A stretch of 64,000 bases of DNA from M269 sp964625615. GTDB lineage: Bacteria > Pseudomonadota > Gammaproteobacteria > Enterobacterales > Alteromonadaceae. The DNA lies in assembly GCA_964625615.1 (NCBI GenBank), contig CAZVDU010000003.1, positions 1-64,000 of the forward strand, in the 5' to 3' direction. The translations under genes were made by a program, and so were the position numbers. The notes beneath the pieces are model-generated. The model saw only the letters and a program-made list of their open reading frames with translations, ran no database searches and was not told the DNA's origin. Below, in pieces: positions 35,495 to 45,561 of this stretch (its first letter is position 1; the number at the start of each line of letters is the position of its first letter).

Positions 35495-36186
35495 CTACCC
35501 GAGTGATTCGTCACCGGGTTCATCAATATTTCATCGATTAACTCACGATAGTCAGCTGTTGCTAACCACTGCTCTACCACACGATCTGGTTGCTGGCTAT
35601 CTGGATTCAACACCGCTAACTGATGGGCGATACCATAGGTTGCTGAGGCTTCTAAGATAATCAAGCTGTCATCAACAAAGAGCGTTTTCTCAGAGTTAAA
35701 GCCAACGCGTTGATGTAGTCTTTGCCACAATAACTGAGACTCTTTACTAACCCCGAATTCATGCGTCGAAATTAACGTATCAATATGCTTATCTAGCTGT
35801 GTTCGCTCAACTTTTAAAGACAGGCTGTCTGGGTGCGCATTAGTTACCAACACAACCTCTCGTCCACTCTGATGTAACGCGTCTAAAAAAGGCAATGTAT
35901 CCGGCCTCAAGCTGATTAAGTGTTGGATCTCTCGCTTTAAACGGCGAATATCCAAATCTAACCTACCACTCCAGTAGTCTAAGCAGTACCACTCAAGTTG
36001 TCCTGCGACTCGCTCATACTCAACTTTCATTAATTGATGAGAGCGCTCAAGCGAGATGCCTTGCTTCGCAGCCCATTTTTTAGGGACATATTCCATCCAG
36101 AAATGATTGTCGAAATGAAGATCGAGTAAAGTACCATCCATATCGAGTAAGACAGTGTTGATTTCCTTCCAAGGCAGCATAGGCAT
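35491..36186 (-). CDS. yrfG: GMP/IMP nucleotidase YrfG (HAD family)
   Basis: A 231-aa HAD phosphatase acting on purine nucleotides. Motif I DMDGTLLD with the nucleophilic Asp, motif II in VLVTNAH, Lys in GVSKESQ and motif IV in LFVDDS are present. Start and length fit YrfG. It is divergent from nudE across about 50 bases, the yrfG/nudE arrangement of many gammaproteobacteria. Confidence 0.9.
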   Translation of the reverse strand: MPMLPWKEINTVLLDMDGTLLDLHFDNHFWMEYVPKKWAAKQGISLERSHQLMKVEYERVAGQLEWYCLDYWSGRLDLDIRRLKREIQHLISLRPDTLPFLDALHQSGREVVLVTNAHPDSLSLKVERTQLDKHIDTLISTHEFGVSKESQLLWQRLHQRVGFNSEKTLFVDDSLIILEASATYGIAHQLAVLNPDSQQPDRVVEQWLATADYRELIDEILMNPVTNHSGS

Positions 36187-36237
36187 TTATAAGTAGACAG
36201 GTTATAGTGCATATAGGCATTCTAGCGTGATAGATAG

Positions 36238-36813
36238 ATGAGTAAAATAGATCCTGACAAACCTCTTCCAATAATTCATCAAACGCGTGTCGTTGCTAAA
36301 AGTAATCTTTTTCGTATTGAACAGTTAGATCTTGAGTTTTCCAACGGTGAAAAACGCCAGTTTGAGCGTATGGGCGGTACTGGTCGTGGAGCTGTTATGA
36401 TAGTGCCGTTTATAGACGAAGAGACTGTACTACTCGTTCGTGAATATGCTGCAGGTACACACTCCTACCAACTCGGCTTTCCCAAAGGGTTAATTGATCC
36501 TGGCGAAACACCGGTACAAGCAGCAAACAGGGAACTAAAAGAAGAAGTTGGTTATGGCGCCAAAAACCTTTTTCCATTGCATACTGTCTCGATGGCTCCA
36601 ACTTTTTTCAATGCAACTATGCACATCTTGATAGCAACAAACTTGTACAATGAGCAGTTAGTTGGAGACGAGCCGGAACCACTAGAAGTCGTTCCATGGT
36701 CAATAAAAAATAGCCAAACCTTGCTGGACAGAGCAGATTTTGCCGAAGCACGCAGTATAGTAGCACTGTTAATGGCAGAGAAATGGAGCAACGAAAAAAG
36801 TGCCACCAAATAA
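36238..36813 (+). CDS. nudE: ADP compounds hydrolase NudE
   Basis: A 191-aa Nudix hydrolase that cleaves ADP-ribose, diadenosine polyphosphates and NADH in relatives. The Nudix box runs from GLIDPGET to RELKEEVG (about residues 84-105) with all catalytic glutamates. It overlaps cysQ by 14 bases, indicating an operon. Confidence 0.92.
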   Translation: MSKIDPDKPLPIIHQTRVVAKSNLFRIEQLDLEFSNGEKRQFERMGGTGRGAVMIVPFIDEETVLLVREYAAGTHSYQLGFPKGLIDPGETPVQAANRELKEEVGYGAKNLFPLHTVSMAPTFFNATMHILIATNLYNEQLVGDEPEPLEVVPWSIKNSQTLLDRADFAEARSIVALLMAEKWSNEKSATK

Positions 36814-37624
36814 CCTTACTCAGCTTTTAGATTTAGCCAAATCAACAGCGATACAAGCTGGTAAAGAAGTTCTCAAGATCTATAACAGTGGAAATTACGA
36901 CAGCTACGCCAAAGATGATGAATCTCCCGTAACGTCGGCTGACTACAAAGCTAACGAAATCATTAGTGACGCATTACGCCAACATCAGACAGATATCCCT
37001 ATCATGTCAGAAGAGACCAATAATGGCGATTTGGAAGCGCGCAAAAACTGGACTCATTATTGGCTTATTGACCCTATAGACGGTACCCAAGAATTTATCG
37101 CCGGCAGTGGTGACTTTGCCATTAACATTGCTTTGATCAGTGAAAACCAACCCGTACTTGGCGTCATATACTGGCCAGTGGGCGATACCTTATATTATGC
37201 GACGAAAGGGCAAGGTGCGTTCAAGCAAACCAGCGACGGAATTCACCCTATTCATGTTAGAAAGCTCGACGACCCAACGACTGATGATATCATTATAGCG
37301 ATTAGCCGAAGGCAGTCGAAAGAGCAATTATTGTCAAAAATGAGTGAAGAGAGAACATACGAAACAAAACCACTCGGTAGCTGCTCGTTAAAATCTTGCT
37401 TTATTGCCGAAGGTAAAGCCGATATCTACTTGAGATTAGGCATCACTGGCGAATGGGATACAGGTGCTCCTCAGTGCATAGTTTCTGAAGCTGGCGGTAA
37501 AATTTTAGCGGCAAACTTTGAACCTCTGACTTACAATAAGCGCCAAACGTTAACCAATCCAGATTTCGTTGTGTTAGGCGACCAAAGAGTCGATTGGCGC
37601 AGTATCGTCCTCCATCAATTATAG
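36800..37624 (+). CDS. cysQ: 3'(2'),5'-bisphosphate nucleotidase CysQ
   Basis: A 274-aa Mg-dependent, lithium-sensitive phosphatase that converts PAP to AMP, clearing the by-product of sulphate assimilation. Metal-binding motifs are SEET (about residues 70-73), DPIDGTQEF (about 90-98) and GEWDTGAPQC. It starts at a GTG inside the end of nudE. The pair handles nucleotide by-products. Confidence 0.93.
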   Translation: MPPNNLTQLLDLAKSTAIQAGKEVLKIYNSGNYDSYAKDDESPVTSADYKANEIISDALRQHQTDIPIMSEETNNGDLEARKNWTHYWLIDPIDGTQEFIAGSGDFAINIALISENQPVLGVIYWPVGDTLYYATKGQGAFKQTSDGIHPIHVRKLDDPTTDDIIIAISRRQSKEQLLSKMSEERTYETKPLGSCSLKSCFIAEGKADIYLRLGITGEWDTGAPQCIVSEAGGKILAANFEPLTYNKRQTLTNPDFVVLGDQRVDWRSIVLHQL

Positions 37625-37631
37625 GATTAAC

Positions 37632-38201
37632 ATGAATAACTTCCGTTTACTGACTTTGTTGTCTCTTCTCTCATTTCAATCATTAGCTGGATGGCAATTA
37701 AATGGCGAGGCATCTAATGTTAATTTTCTCAGTACGAAAAAGGCACACATCACTGAAAACCATCACTTCAAATCGATAAGTGGTCAAGTCACAGACAAAG
37801 GCGCTTTTTCTTTAAACATTGATTTATCTTCCGTAGAAACGAATATCGGTATTCGCAATGAGCGCATGCAGAAATGGCTTTTCGAAACGACATCTTATGC
37901 AGACGCCAATATCTCTGCTAATGTGTCAGGTGTATTAAAAGAAGCTAAAAAAGATAGCGTTACTAAAGCGACGGTAAACGCTATTCTCGATTTACACGGA
38001 ATACAAAAAGAAGTTGCAGTTGATGTACTTGTATCGAATGTCGACAACGACTACCTAATAGTCAGTACAATTAATCCTTTGCTGATTCAGGCAAGTGATT
38101 ACAAACTCGTACAAGGCATTGCAAAATTACGAGAATTAGCAGGATTAGACAGCATTGGTTTAGCTGTGCCGGTGACCTTTAATTTGGTATTCGAACAATA
38201 A
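37632..38201 (+). CDS. YceI-like secreted lipid-binding family protein
   Basis: A 189-aa periplasmic protein with a signal peptide (about residues 1-19, cleavage after SLA in SLAGWQL) and a lipocalin-like YceI fold. The segments VNFLSTKKAHITE, FSLNIDLSSVETNIGIRNERM and the GIQKEVAVDV block are typical. YceI proteins bind polyisoprenoids or other lipids. It follows cysQ by seven bases and may be co-transcribed. Confidence 0.85.
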   Translation: MNNFRLLTLLSLLSFQSLAGWQLNGEASNVNFLSTKKAHITENHHFKSISGQVTDKGAFSLNIDLSSVETNIGIRNERMQKWLFETTSYADANISANVSGVLKEAKKDSVTKATVNAILDLHGIQKEVAVDVLVSNVDNDYLIVSTINPLLIQASDYKLVQGIAKLRELAGLDSIGLAVPVTFNLVFEQ

Positions 38202-38223
38202 AAGCGCAGCGCTAAGGGTTAGT

Positions 38224-39399
38224 ATGTTGAATTTACGCGTCAATGTACTCTCCCTCATCACATTCATACTCATCTACTCATCGGTTGTTTATACACAACC
38301 ATGCCATGCTTTGGGTAATGAAGATAAGCCAAACATAGTTTTTGTCATACCTGCTGATGAAGGGTTTCATTTTTGGGACAGCGAGATAAACTTTGCAAAA
38401 GCTGTAGCTCAAACGCATGGGTTTGAACTGAATATAGTCCACACCCCTAGAAAGTATCGCAACCGCTTTGACGTGGTCAATTTTGTAAAAAATACGCTCG
38501 ACGGTTTACCCACTTCCCCTGACTTAGTGATTACTTCATTCTGGCTCGGATCAGAACAAAAAATGCTGGCTATGCTGTCTGAGAAGAACATACCAACCAT
38601 AACGATCAATTCAAGTATATCCGCTGAGCAGTTATCCATCCTCGGCAACCCACGTGAAAAATATCCACTGTGGTTAGGCCATATATCACCAGATGACGTG
38701 GAGGTTGGAGAGCAACTGGGAGAACTACTCATTTCTCACGCCAAACAGCAAAAACAGTGCAGTACTGCACGCTGTAAAGTGGATCTGTTCGCCATCACAG
38801 GCCTCAACTACTCAGCCGTAAGCATACAGCGCGTTGATGGATTAAAAAAAGCACTTATACACCACCGCTGGAGTTCTCTGATCAATGTTGTCTATGGTAA
38901 TTGGAAGAGAGAAACCGTTGCCGATATGATGAGTACCGTCACTACAAGGCATCCACATATTGATGCTTATTGGGTGGCGAGCGATATTATGGCATATGGC
39001 ATTCGAGACGGGCTAGAAAAGCTCAATATGACGTTACCAGAGGACACCTTAGTTGGCAGCATTGACTGGTCTGCGCCGACAGTAGGTGAAATAAGACAAG
39101 GCCACATAGACTTCAGCTTAGGTGGCCACTTTATGGAAGCAGGCTGGGCACTCATGCTCTTTGCAGACTATCAAGCTGGCATCGACTTTAAGCAAGATGT
39201 GGGCACCATAATCACTACGCCTTTTAGTGTGCTCAAAAAAAGTAATATCGATTCCCTAGGTACGTTTTTATCGGCGCCAGAATGGTCTAGCAATAACTTG
39301 TCTCAATACAGCAAATCACTGAACCCAAGCTTAAAAACATATTCCCTCTCGCCACTGAATATCATTAACAGTCAAATCGCCCATAATAAAAGCAGGTGA
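38224..39399 (+). CDS. Periplasmic sugar-binding-type protein (type 1), orphan
   Basis: A 391-aa secreted protein (signal peptide about residues 1-30, cleavage near CHALG). The two-lobed type 1 periplasmic binding fold of ribose/LacI-like proteins is suggested by PNIVFVIPADEGFHFW, VDLFAITGLNYSAVS..RVDGL and DAYWVASDIMAYGIRDGL. No permease or ATPase gene is nearby, so it either supplies a remote ABC transporter or works as the sensor for a two-component or chemotaxis system, as seen for LuxP-type proteins. The substrate is unknown. It follows the YceI gene by 22 bases. Confidence 0.72.
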   Translation: MLNLRVNVLSLITFILIYSSVVYTQPCHALGNEDKPNIVFVIPADEGFHFWDSEINFAKAVAQTHGFELNIVHTPRKYRNRFDVVNFVKNTLDGLPTSPDLVITSFWLGSEQKMLAMLSEKNIPTITINSSISAEQLSILGNPREKYPLWLGHISPDDVEVGEQLGELLISHAKQQKQCSTARCKVDLFAITGLNYSAVSIQRVDGLKKALIHHRWSSLINVVYGNWKRETVADMMSTVTTRHPHIDAYWVASDIMAYGIRDGLEKLNMTLPEDTLVGSIDWSAPTVGEIRQGHIDFSLGGHFMEAGWALMLFADYQAGIDFKQDVGTIITTPFSVLKKSNIDSLGTFLSAPEWSSNNLSQYSKSLNPSLKTYSLSPLNIINSQIAHNKSR

Positions 39400-39590
39400 G
39401 TTTTCTTTTCTGACGACTCAAGAGACGGAAGAGACTTTAGCGTCTTCGCATTAACTCAGGCGCCACCCACGGCCACCGTATAAACTTTCATTGTCAGCTT
39501 TATTACATTATCAGCCCTGCTTAGGGAACTCACTGTTAACGCTTGTTGACCTTTGCCTGCTGCGACAGACAAAGAAGCCTGTATGATGCT

Positions 39591-41366
39591 CTATAGTAGT
39601 CTGATATCTATATCTGTGATTTTCGACTCAGCAACCTGAGAACGATTGATGAGCTCGTCATAGGATTTAGATAAAATAGTATCCACAAAGTGCCATTGTG
39701 TGGTGACTTTGTCGGGTGTGAAAGTCAATGTCATAAAGCCACGATCAGACGCGTTCATATATTGAAGCCCTTCAATAAGCTGAACTATACCCGCTTCAGT
39801 CGGAACAATGTCATCGGCTGATAACTGCAAATAAGACTCGAGACCTGGTGACGAAACGCCTGGTGTAGCAAACTCTACAGCCACGGTTTCACCGCTTTTA
39901 TCTTTAATATTATTTGCCCATGCGTTATGTGTATCACCGGCTAACACTACGAGCTTTTTGCTAAGCTTTTTAGCCGTAGCTAAAATCGTTTCTCGTTCAA
40001 CAGCATAACCGTCCCAAGCATCCAAGTTGTAGGGAATACTCGGCATTTGCAATAACGCCAGTGCTTTAGGTGTTAGCTTTTCACGATTGGCGCTAAAAAA
40101 GTTGATATCACTTTGCGTTAACGTTGGGTCGTTCGCCTTCACACGTTTGCCCAATAAAGCAATCGAGGATAACTCGGCAAACTGGGTCGCACTGAGCTGT
40201 TGAGTTACGATAGCCGCAGGCATCAGCATTCTCCCCATTAACACTTGTTGTCCTAGAACCTGCCATACTCCCTCTGAAGCTTCTAAACCTTCCGTCAACC
40301 ATTGTCGTTGTTCTTTGCCTAACAGCGTGCGCTTAGTATCAGATACGTCTCGCGTGAAGGAATCGGTGTTGAAAGCTCCTGTCGATACATCACTATAATC
40401 TGCGTATTCTAACTGCTTATCTCGGCCAATAACGCGTGTATCAAGCATGAAGAGGTCGACTAAATTGCCGAACTTAAACGACCGATTAATGACTTCATTG
40501 TTCCCCTCAACGATTGGGCGAATTGGCATCCACTCAAAGTACGCTTGCAGCGCATCAAACTTACGTTTTTCAAAATCACCTTCATCACCCTGGTGGTTTT
40601 CTGCACCGGAGATATAGGTATCATTGCTGATTTCATGATCGTCCCACACACAGATAAAAGGAGCTGCACCATGCAATTTCTGAAGGCTGTCATCACCTCG
40701 ATACTGCGCATAGCGGGTTCGATAATCAGCTAAAGTTAAAAGTTCCCCTTCAGGCAAGACTTCACGTCCTAAGCGAGCGGCGTTTTCAGTTGCGTAACCA
40801 CCTCTACCGTATTCATAAATGTAATCACCTAAGTGCAATACCGCATCGATATCTCTTTGCTGTGCTGCTAAATCATAGGTATTAAAAAAGCCAGCAGGGT
40901 AGTTGGCACAGGAAACGACAGCCAGCTTAACCGAACTAACATCACCTTCTGGTAGCGTCTTCGTTCGTCCGACATCAGATGTCACCCTTCCGCTACTGAA
41001 CCGATAATAATAGGTTGTATTTGCTTGCAGGCTAACGGCATCAATTTTGAGGGTATAATCTGTTTTAGAGCCGACCATTGCTTCACCACGGGTCACCAAA
41101 CCATTAAAGCTAATATCAGTTGCTACTTCCCATGTAACAGGTATCTCCCGGTCAAGGGTAATATCAACAGGTGAGATACGTGTCCATAAAATCACTGCAT
41201 TTTGGGTAGGATCCCCACTGGCAACGCCGTGCTCGAACGTAGCGGGAACATAAGGCTCGGATTGATTAGCACTACATCCTGCTATACCTTGAGATACAAT
41301 AGCTAACCCAACCCCTCTTGATGCCAGCGTTAAGAAGTGGCGGCGTGTTAACGTTGCTTTTTTCAT
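39591..41366 (-). CDS. phoD: PhoD-family alkaline phosphatase, Tat-exported lipoprotein
   Basis: A 591-aa phosphatase/phosphodiesterase. The Tat signal contains TRRHFLTLASRG and ends with a lipobox IAGC (about residue 31), so it is probably exported folded and lipid-anchored. Metal-ligand motifs are VSCANYP, HLGDYIYEYG, WDDHEISND and LAGDTHNAW, matching the Fe3+/Ca2+ centre of PhoD. An N-terminal Fn3-like domain (about 40-135) starts with FEHGVASGDPT. It releases phosphate from esters and cleaves wall teichoic acids in some Gram-positive bacteria. Confidence 0.93.
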   Translation of the reverse strand: MKKATLTRRHFLTLASRGVGLAIVSQGIAGCSANQSEPYVPATFEHGVASGDPTQNAVILWTRISPVDITLDREIPVTWEVATDISFNGLVTRGEAMVGSKTDYTLKIDAVSLQANTTYYYRFSSGRVTSDVGRTKTLPEGDVSSVKLAVVSCANYPAGFFNTYDLAAQQRDIDAVLHLGDYIYEYGRGGYATENAARLGREVLPEGELLTLADYRTRYAQYRGDDSLQKLHGAAPFICVWDDHEISNDTYISGAENHQGDEGDFEKRKFDALQAYFEWMPIRPIVEGNNEVINRSFKFGNLVDLFMLDTRVIGRDKQLEYADYSDVSTGAFNTDSFTRDVSDTKRTLLGKEQRQWLTEGLEASEGVWQVLGQQVLMGRMLMPAAIVTQQLSATQFAELSSIALLGKRVKANDPTLTQSDINFFSANREKLTPKALALLQMPSIPYNLDAWDGYAVERETILATAKKLSKKLVVLAGDTHNAWANNIKDKSGETVAVEFATPGVSSPGLESYLQLSADDIVPTEAGIVQLIEGLQYMNASDRGFMTLTFTPDKVTTQWHFVDTILSKSYDELINRSQVAESKITDIDIRLL

Positions 41367-41581
41367 AGGATAAATTCCACTTGATAAGGCAGAGCTTGCG
41401 CAAGCCTATAGGTTCTTACAGGCGTCAATAAGCATACTGAGCCATGGGCGTTTATACAAGGCAGCCCCGAACCTAGAATACCAAGGCAATTCAGAAAAAT
41501 TGATGACAAAGGTGTTAACTATTTATGACGTTATCCTTCTTGCCATTTAAGGTTCAACATCAAACGCTATAGAATAGATGC

Positions 41582-41812
41582 TCACGCATTCTGCATATCT
41601 TGATACTGTTGGCGTGTAATAATATCCACACTCTCATGCAGTTCCGAATACATCAGCAATGCATCGCCGGCATGTAATTGCTGAATCACTTGTTCAACCT
41701 TATACTCTAGGGAGAAATCCTCAGCACCATATTCTGTGCCTTCTCTAAGAACATAGGATTCGGCAATCGCCTTGAGTATGTCAGCGCTTACTTCTGAAAT
41801 AGGAATGATCAC
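41582..41812 (-). CDS. yheU: UPF0270 family protein YheU
   Basis: A 76-aa protein starting MIIPISEVSADILKAIAESY and containing REGTEYG, the UPF0270 signature. Function is unknown. It overlaps yheT by four bases (ATGA), the conserved yheT-yheU pair. Confidence 0.93.
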   Translation of the reverse strand: MIIPISEVSADILKAIAESYVLREGTEYGAEDFSLEYKVEQVIQQLHAGDALLMYSELHESVDIITRQQYQDMQNA

Positions 41813-42822
41813 AGCTTAATCTCTTCTAGAAAAGCTAAAATACGTTGTTGAAACCAGATAGTAGGAGCCCAGGGAAGACCTTGCATAAACCCCACATGGC
41901 CACCTTTTTCACTGATTTCCACCCTCACCATATCAGAACAGTGCTCGTCTGTAGGCAAAACAGCTTGGTTCATAAAGGGGTCATCTTTCGCATGCAGTAC
42001 CAACGTCTTCTTCTTAATGGAACACATAAAACCTATAGCGCTGCATTTTTCGTAATAATCATCTGCTGATGCATAGCCATGCAGAGGGGCAGTGATCTGG
42101 TGATCAAAATCTCTGAAACTCTTAATTGCATCCAACTTTAATTCCTTTTTATTCAGGACGCTGGAGTAATCAAGCATCTGCATTTTAGACGCTAAATTGC
42201 TCAACATACTACTTAGCAGATAATCTTGATAACGACGTGAGAAACCTTGATTGATAGCTTTTGCACACTCTGCCAACCTGAAAGGTGGTGACACTGCGAC
42301 AGCTCCCTTGAGGTAATGCCCTTTGTCATTCTCTCCCAGCAACTTAAGCAACATATTACCACCTAACGAAAATCCGATAGCAACCATGTGCGTATTGGGC
42401 AGGCGTTTTTCAAGCGCCTCTAAAACTTCACTCGCATCTTGCGTTTCGCCAGAATGGTAAGCACGTGTCAAACGATTAGGCTCACCACTACATCCTCTAA
42501 AGTGCATGAACACAGCTTGCCAATCATGCTCGAGCAACACTGCCATTAGGTCATTGGCATAATGTGATTTGACTGATCCTTCCAACCCATGAAAAATAAT
42601 AATCAAGCCTTTGCATGCCGTTGGCTTTTCAGTCCAGTTGAGATCAACAAAATCACCATCTGCAAGTTCGAATCGTTCAAGTTGCGTTGTCAGCTTACGC
42701 CGCTTTTGAAAAAATCGCGGCCAGATAGTCTGAGTATGTCGATTACTAGCCCAAAGAGGGGACTTAAATTCACTCGCATGGATACCATGCCATTCAGCAC
42801 TTGAAGCAGATGATTGGGTCAT
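41809..42822 (-). CDS. yheT: Alpha/beta hydrolase YheT
   Basis: A 337-aa hydrolase of the YheT/UPF0017 family. The nucleophile elbow GFSLGGNMLLK (Ser near residue 150), the HGLEGS oxyanion region, DPFMNQ (acid) and GGHVGFMQG (catalytic His) form the triad region. Substrate is unknown. It sits two bases after the TIGR02444 gene and overlaps yheU. Confidence 0.93.
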   Translation of the reverse strand: MTQSSASSAEWHGIHASEFKSPLWASNRHTQTIWPRFFQKRRKLTTQLERFELADGDFVDLNWTEKPTACKGLIIIFHGLEGSVKSHYANDLMAVLLEHDWQAVFMHFRGCSGEPNRLTRAYHSGETQDASEVLEALEKRLPNTHMVAIGFSLGGNMLLKLLGENDKGHYLKGAVAVSPPFRLAECAKAINQGFSRRYQDYLLSSMLSNLASKMQMLDYSSVLNKKELKLDAIKSFRDFDHQITAPLHGYASADDYYEKCSAIGFMCSIKKKTLVLHAKDDPFMNQAVLPTDEHCSDMVRVEISEKGGHVGFMQGLPWAPTIWFQQRILAFLEEIKL

Positions 42823-42824
42823 AT

Positions 42825-43274
42825 TTAGGTTCTGTTAATCAAATTCAATAGCGATTGCACTGCGCTATTATTGTCCAGCTCAAGAAATTGGGCGTATGCT
42901 TTCATACTTTCTTTCACCTCTGTTGAAGGCACGCGCTGTTGATTCACTGTATCGACCAACATTTGTTGTTGTTGCTTCTCTAACGACAATTCTGCTTTTA
43001 GCAGATGACGATACGCAAGCTCATGAATGCTTTTCACCTCAATACGAATGTCCCGTACTTTGTTTAATTGTTCATCAATACTGGCGATAGCCGTTACACA
43101 CTGCTCAATCAGTGCGAGGTTGACCAACAAACTTTGCTTTTGCATATAGCAACACAGCAGCAGAATATTAACGTTAAATTGATACTTGTTTTGAAGCTCA
43201 AGACACGCTTCTTTAACGCCTTGTTGTTCGTAATGCGTGCACGAAAATGCCCAAAACTCAGCGGCAGATAACAT
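42825..43274 (-). CDS. TIGR02444 family protein
   Basis: A 149-aa helical protein starting MLSAAEFWAFSCTHYEQQGVKE, which matches the TIGR02444 (DUF2390) family, whose members begin with a conserved W/FW and end in a basic helix. An upstream in-frame ATG at 43298 would overlap yheS, and the ATG at 43274, one base after the yheS stop, is preferred. Function unknown; the yheS-TIGR02444-yheT-yheU order suggests one operon. Confidence 0.83.
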   Translation of the reverse strand: MLSAAEFWAFSCTHYEQQGVKEACLELQNKYQFNVNILLLCCYMQKQSLLVNLALIEQCVTAIASIDEQLNKVRDIRIEVKSIHELAYRHLLKAELSLEKQQQQMLVDTVNQQRVPSTEVKESMKAYAQFLELDNNSAVQSLLNLINRT

Positions 43275-43275
43275 A

Positions 43276-45195
43276 CTAACCGGCCATCTTCTGTTCAAAT
43301 GCTTGTTGTTGTTCGTCTAAGCTTTCCTGGTCCATCATCCACTGCTCTTCAACAGTTTGTAGTGATTGCTTACAATCCGTTTGTTCTGCAAGAAGCTTTT
43401 TGAGCTTGTCTTTTTGTGCATCGGTATATAGGTCGGGATCAGACATGTCTGACTCTATTTTTTGTAGCCGTTGTTCTAGCTTTTGTATCTGTTTTTCTTG
43501 TTCAATAATACGTTTTCTTAACGCTTGTGTTGCCTGACGAAAAGCAGCTTGTTGTTGCTTTTCCTGTTTACGATTAGAGCCTGAGGATGACTTAGACAAG
43601 CTATTTGACGACGATTCAAGGCTTGATTCTGACTGCATTAACCAATCTTTGTAGTCATCTAAATCACCTTTGAAATTCTGCACCTGTTGGCTGTCGACCA
43701 GATAAAACTCGTCACATACGGAGTTTAATAAAAACCTGTCATGCGAAACCAGCACCATAGCGCCTTCAAAAGCTTGCAAAGCAACATTTAATGCATGCCG
43801 CATTTCTATATCTAAGTGGTTAGTAGGCTCATCCAAGAGTAAAAGGTTAGGTTTCTGATAAACCAGCAACGCTAACACTAGCCTCGCTTTCTCGCCACCT
43901 GACATAGGTGCGACCTTACTCAACGCATCATCACCTCTAAAGCCAAAGCCGCCTAAATAATCTCGCAACTTTTGCTCGGTTTCTTTTTTATCTAGATGCT
44001 GTAAGTGATTCAAAGGCGTTGACTCAGCATCCAAAAACTCTAATTGGTGCTGGGCGAAATAACCTATTTTTAAGCCTGCTGATGTCTCATACAGACCAGA
44101 AATAGGATCCATTTGTTCCGCAAGCAGCTTAATTAGCGTCGATTTACCTGCACCATTACGGCCAAGCAAGCCAATTCGGCTCCCAGGAACCAAATTTAGA
44201 TGAAGCTTTTCTAATATAATTTTTTCGCCATAGCCGACTTTCACCTGTTCCATTTTTACTAACGGGTTCGGCAGCGCAGTTGGCGAAAAAAAGTTAAATG
44301 AAAAAGCAGATGCCTGATGTGCAGGCATGATCATTTGCATTTTCTCTAGCTGCTTAATGCGACTTTGTGCCTGCTTAGCTTTACTGGCTTTGGCTTTAAA
44401 TCGATTAATGAAAGACTCTAGGTGGGCGACCTTGTCTTGTTGCTTTTGATATTCAATACCCTGCAACCTGATGCGTTCGGCACGTTGCTTTTCATAAGAC
44501 GTATAATTACCGGTATAAGTGACGAGTTCTTGATGCTCAACACTCATAATATGACTCACGCAAGCATCTAAAAATGCTTTGTCATGCGAAATAAGTAATA
44601 GTGTACCCGCGTAGCGCTGAATCCATTTTTCTAACCAAATCACAGCATCAAGATCCAAGTGGTTAGTCGGTTCATCAAGAAGCAACAAATCTGACGGGCA
44701 TAGTAATGCCTGCGCTAAGTTCAAACGCATCCGCCAACCACCAGAAAAGTCGCTGACAGGATTACTAAGCTGACTATTAGAAAAGCCCAATCCATTCAAA
44801 ATAGTTGCAGCCCTTGCTTCTATCTCATAAGCACCAGCATCTTGCAACTTACCGTGCAGTTCCGCGATTTTTTGGCCATCATGCGCTTGCTCAGCGCGTT
44901 CAAGTTCTACTTGAAGCTGGCGTAGTCGCTTATCTCCATCAATTACGTACTCAATGGCTGCTCTTGCTACCGCTGGTGTTTCTTGTGCTACTGACACAAT
45001 TCGCCACTCTTGCGGCAATTTGCAGTACCCTAAATCCGATTCAATTTCTCCACGAATAAGCGCAAAAAGACTGGATTTTCCACAACCATTGGCGCCAATC
45101 AGTCCCACTTTATGGCCCACAAAGACGGTTGCATCGGTTTGTTCTAGCAGCACTTTGGTACCACGGATCATCCGTAGTCCAGAAAATTGAATCAT
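43276..45195 (-). CDS. yheS: ABC-F type ribosomal ATPase YheS
   Basis: A 639-aa cytoplasmic protein with two ABC ATPase domains and no membrane part. Walker A sites GANGCGKSS and GRNGAGKST, signatures SGGWRMRLNLAQ and SGGEKARLVLAL, and two LLLDEPTNHLD Walker B sites are present. The C-terminal coiled coil (about residues 560-635) is typical of YheS. ABC-F proteins bind the ribosomal E-site and rescue stalled peptides. The start MIQFSGLRMIRG at 45195 fits homologues better than the upstream 45237. It is divergent from yheV. Confidence 0.95.
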   Translation of the reverse strand: MIQFSGLRMIRGTKVLLEQTDATVFVGHKVGLIGANGCGKSSLFALIRGEIESDLGYCKLPQEWRIVSVAQETPAVARAAIEYVIDGDKRLRQLQVELERAEQAHDGQKIAELHGKLQDAGAYEIEARAATILNGLGFSNSQLSNPVSDFSGGWRMRLNLAQALLCPSDLLLLDEPTNHLDLDAVIWLEKWIQRYAGTLLLISHDKAFLDACVSHIMSVEHQELVTYTGNYTSYEKQRAERIRLQGIEYQKQQDKVAHLESFINRFKAKASKAKQAQSRIKQLEKMQMIMPAHQASAFSFNFFSPTALPNPLVKMEQVKVGYGEKIILEKLHLNLVPGSRIGLLGRNGAGKSTLIKLLAEQMDPISGLYETSAGLKIGYFAQHQLEFLDAESTPLNHLQHLDKKETEQKLRDYLGGFGFRGDDALSKVAPMSGGEKARLVLALLVYQKPNLLLLDEPTNHLDIEMRHALNVALQAFEGAMVLVSHDRFLLNSVCDEFYLVDSQQVQNFKGDLDDYKDWLMQSESSLESSSNSLSKSSSGSNRKQEKQQQAAFRQATQALRKRIIEQEKQIQKLEQRLQKIESDMSDPDLYTDAQKDKLKKLLAEQTDCKQSLQTVEEQWMMDQESLDEQQQAFEQKMAG

Positions 45196-45313
45196 ACTTC
45201 TTGTACCAATTAAATTGATAAGCCCCAAAAGAGGCATTACATAGAAACTAATAGGCCATTATCGCAAATAACGCGTAGAATGGTGACTAGTAATTACAGT
45301 AAAATAAAACAAT

Positions 45314-45517
45314 ATGTCTTCGAAGATTAAAAAACGCTTTATTGCTGGCGCAAGTTGCCCTAACTGTAACCAAATGGACAAACTACAGCTCTTTCTACAA
45401 AACAACGTTGAAAAAGTGGAGTGTGTTGTCTGTGGTTATCAAAAGTCTCAAACAAAAGATGACGTCAGTAACGCTACTCGCAAAAGCGAGAATGTCATCG
45501 GAATATTCAAACCATAG
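45314..45517 (+). CDS. yheV: YheV family zinc-ribbon protein
   Basis: A 67-aa protein with the start KKRFIAGASCPNCNQMD and a second pair CVVCGYQ, a four-cysteine zinc ribbon as in YheV. No activity is known. It is divergent from yheS and convergent with slyX, as in related genomes. Confidence 0.9.
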   Translation: MSSKIKKRFIAGASCPNCNQMDKLQLFLQNNVEKVECVVCGYQKSQTKDDVSNATRKSENVIGIFKP

Positions 45518-45561
45518 AGCCTGCTGATCTTTACTGTGTATTTTCCAATGAATTGTTGGCT

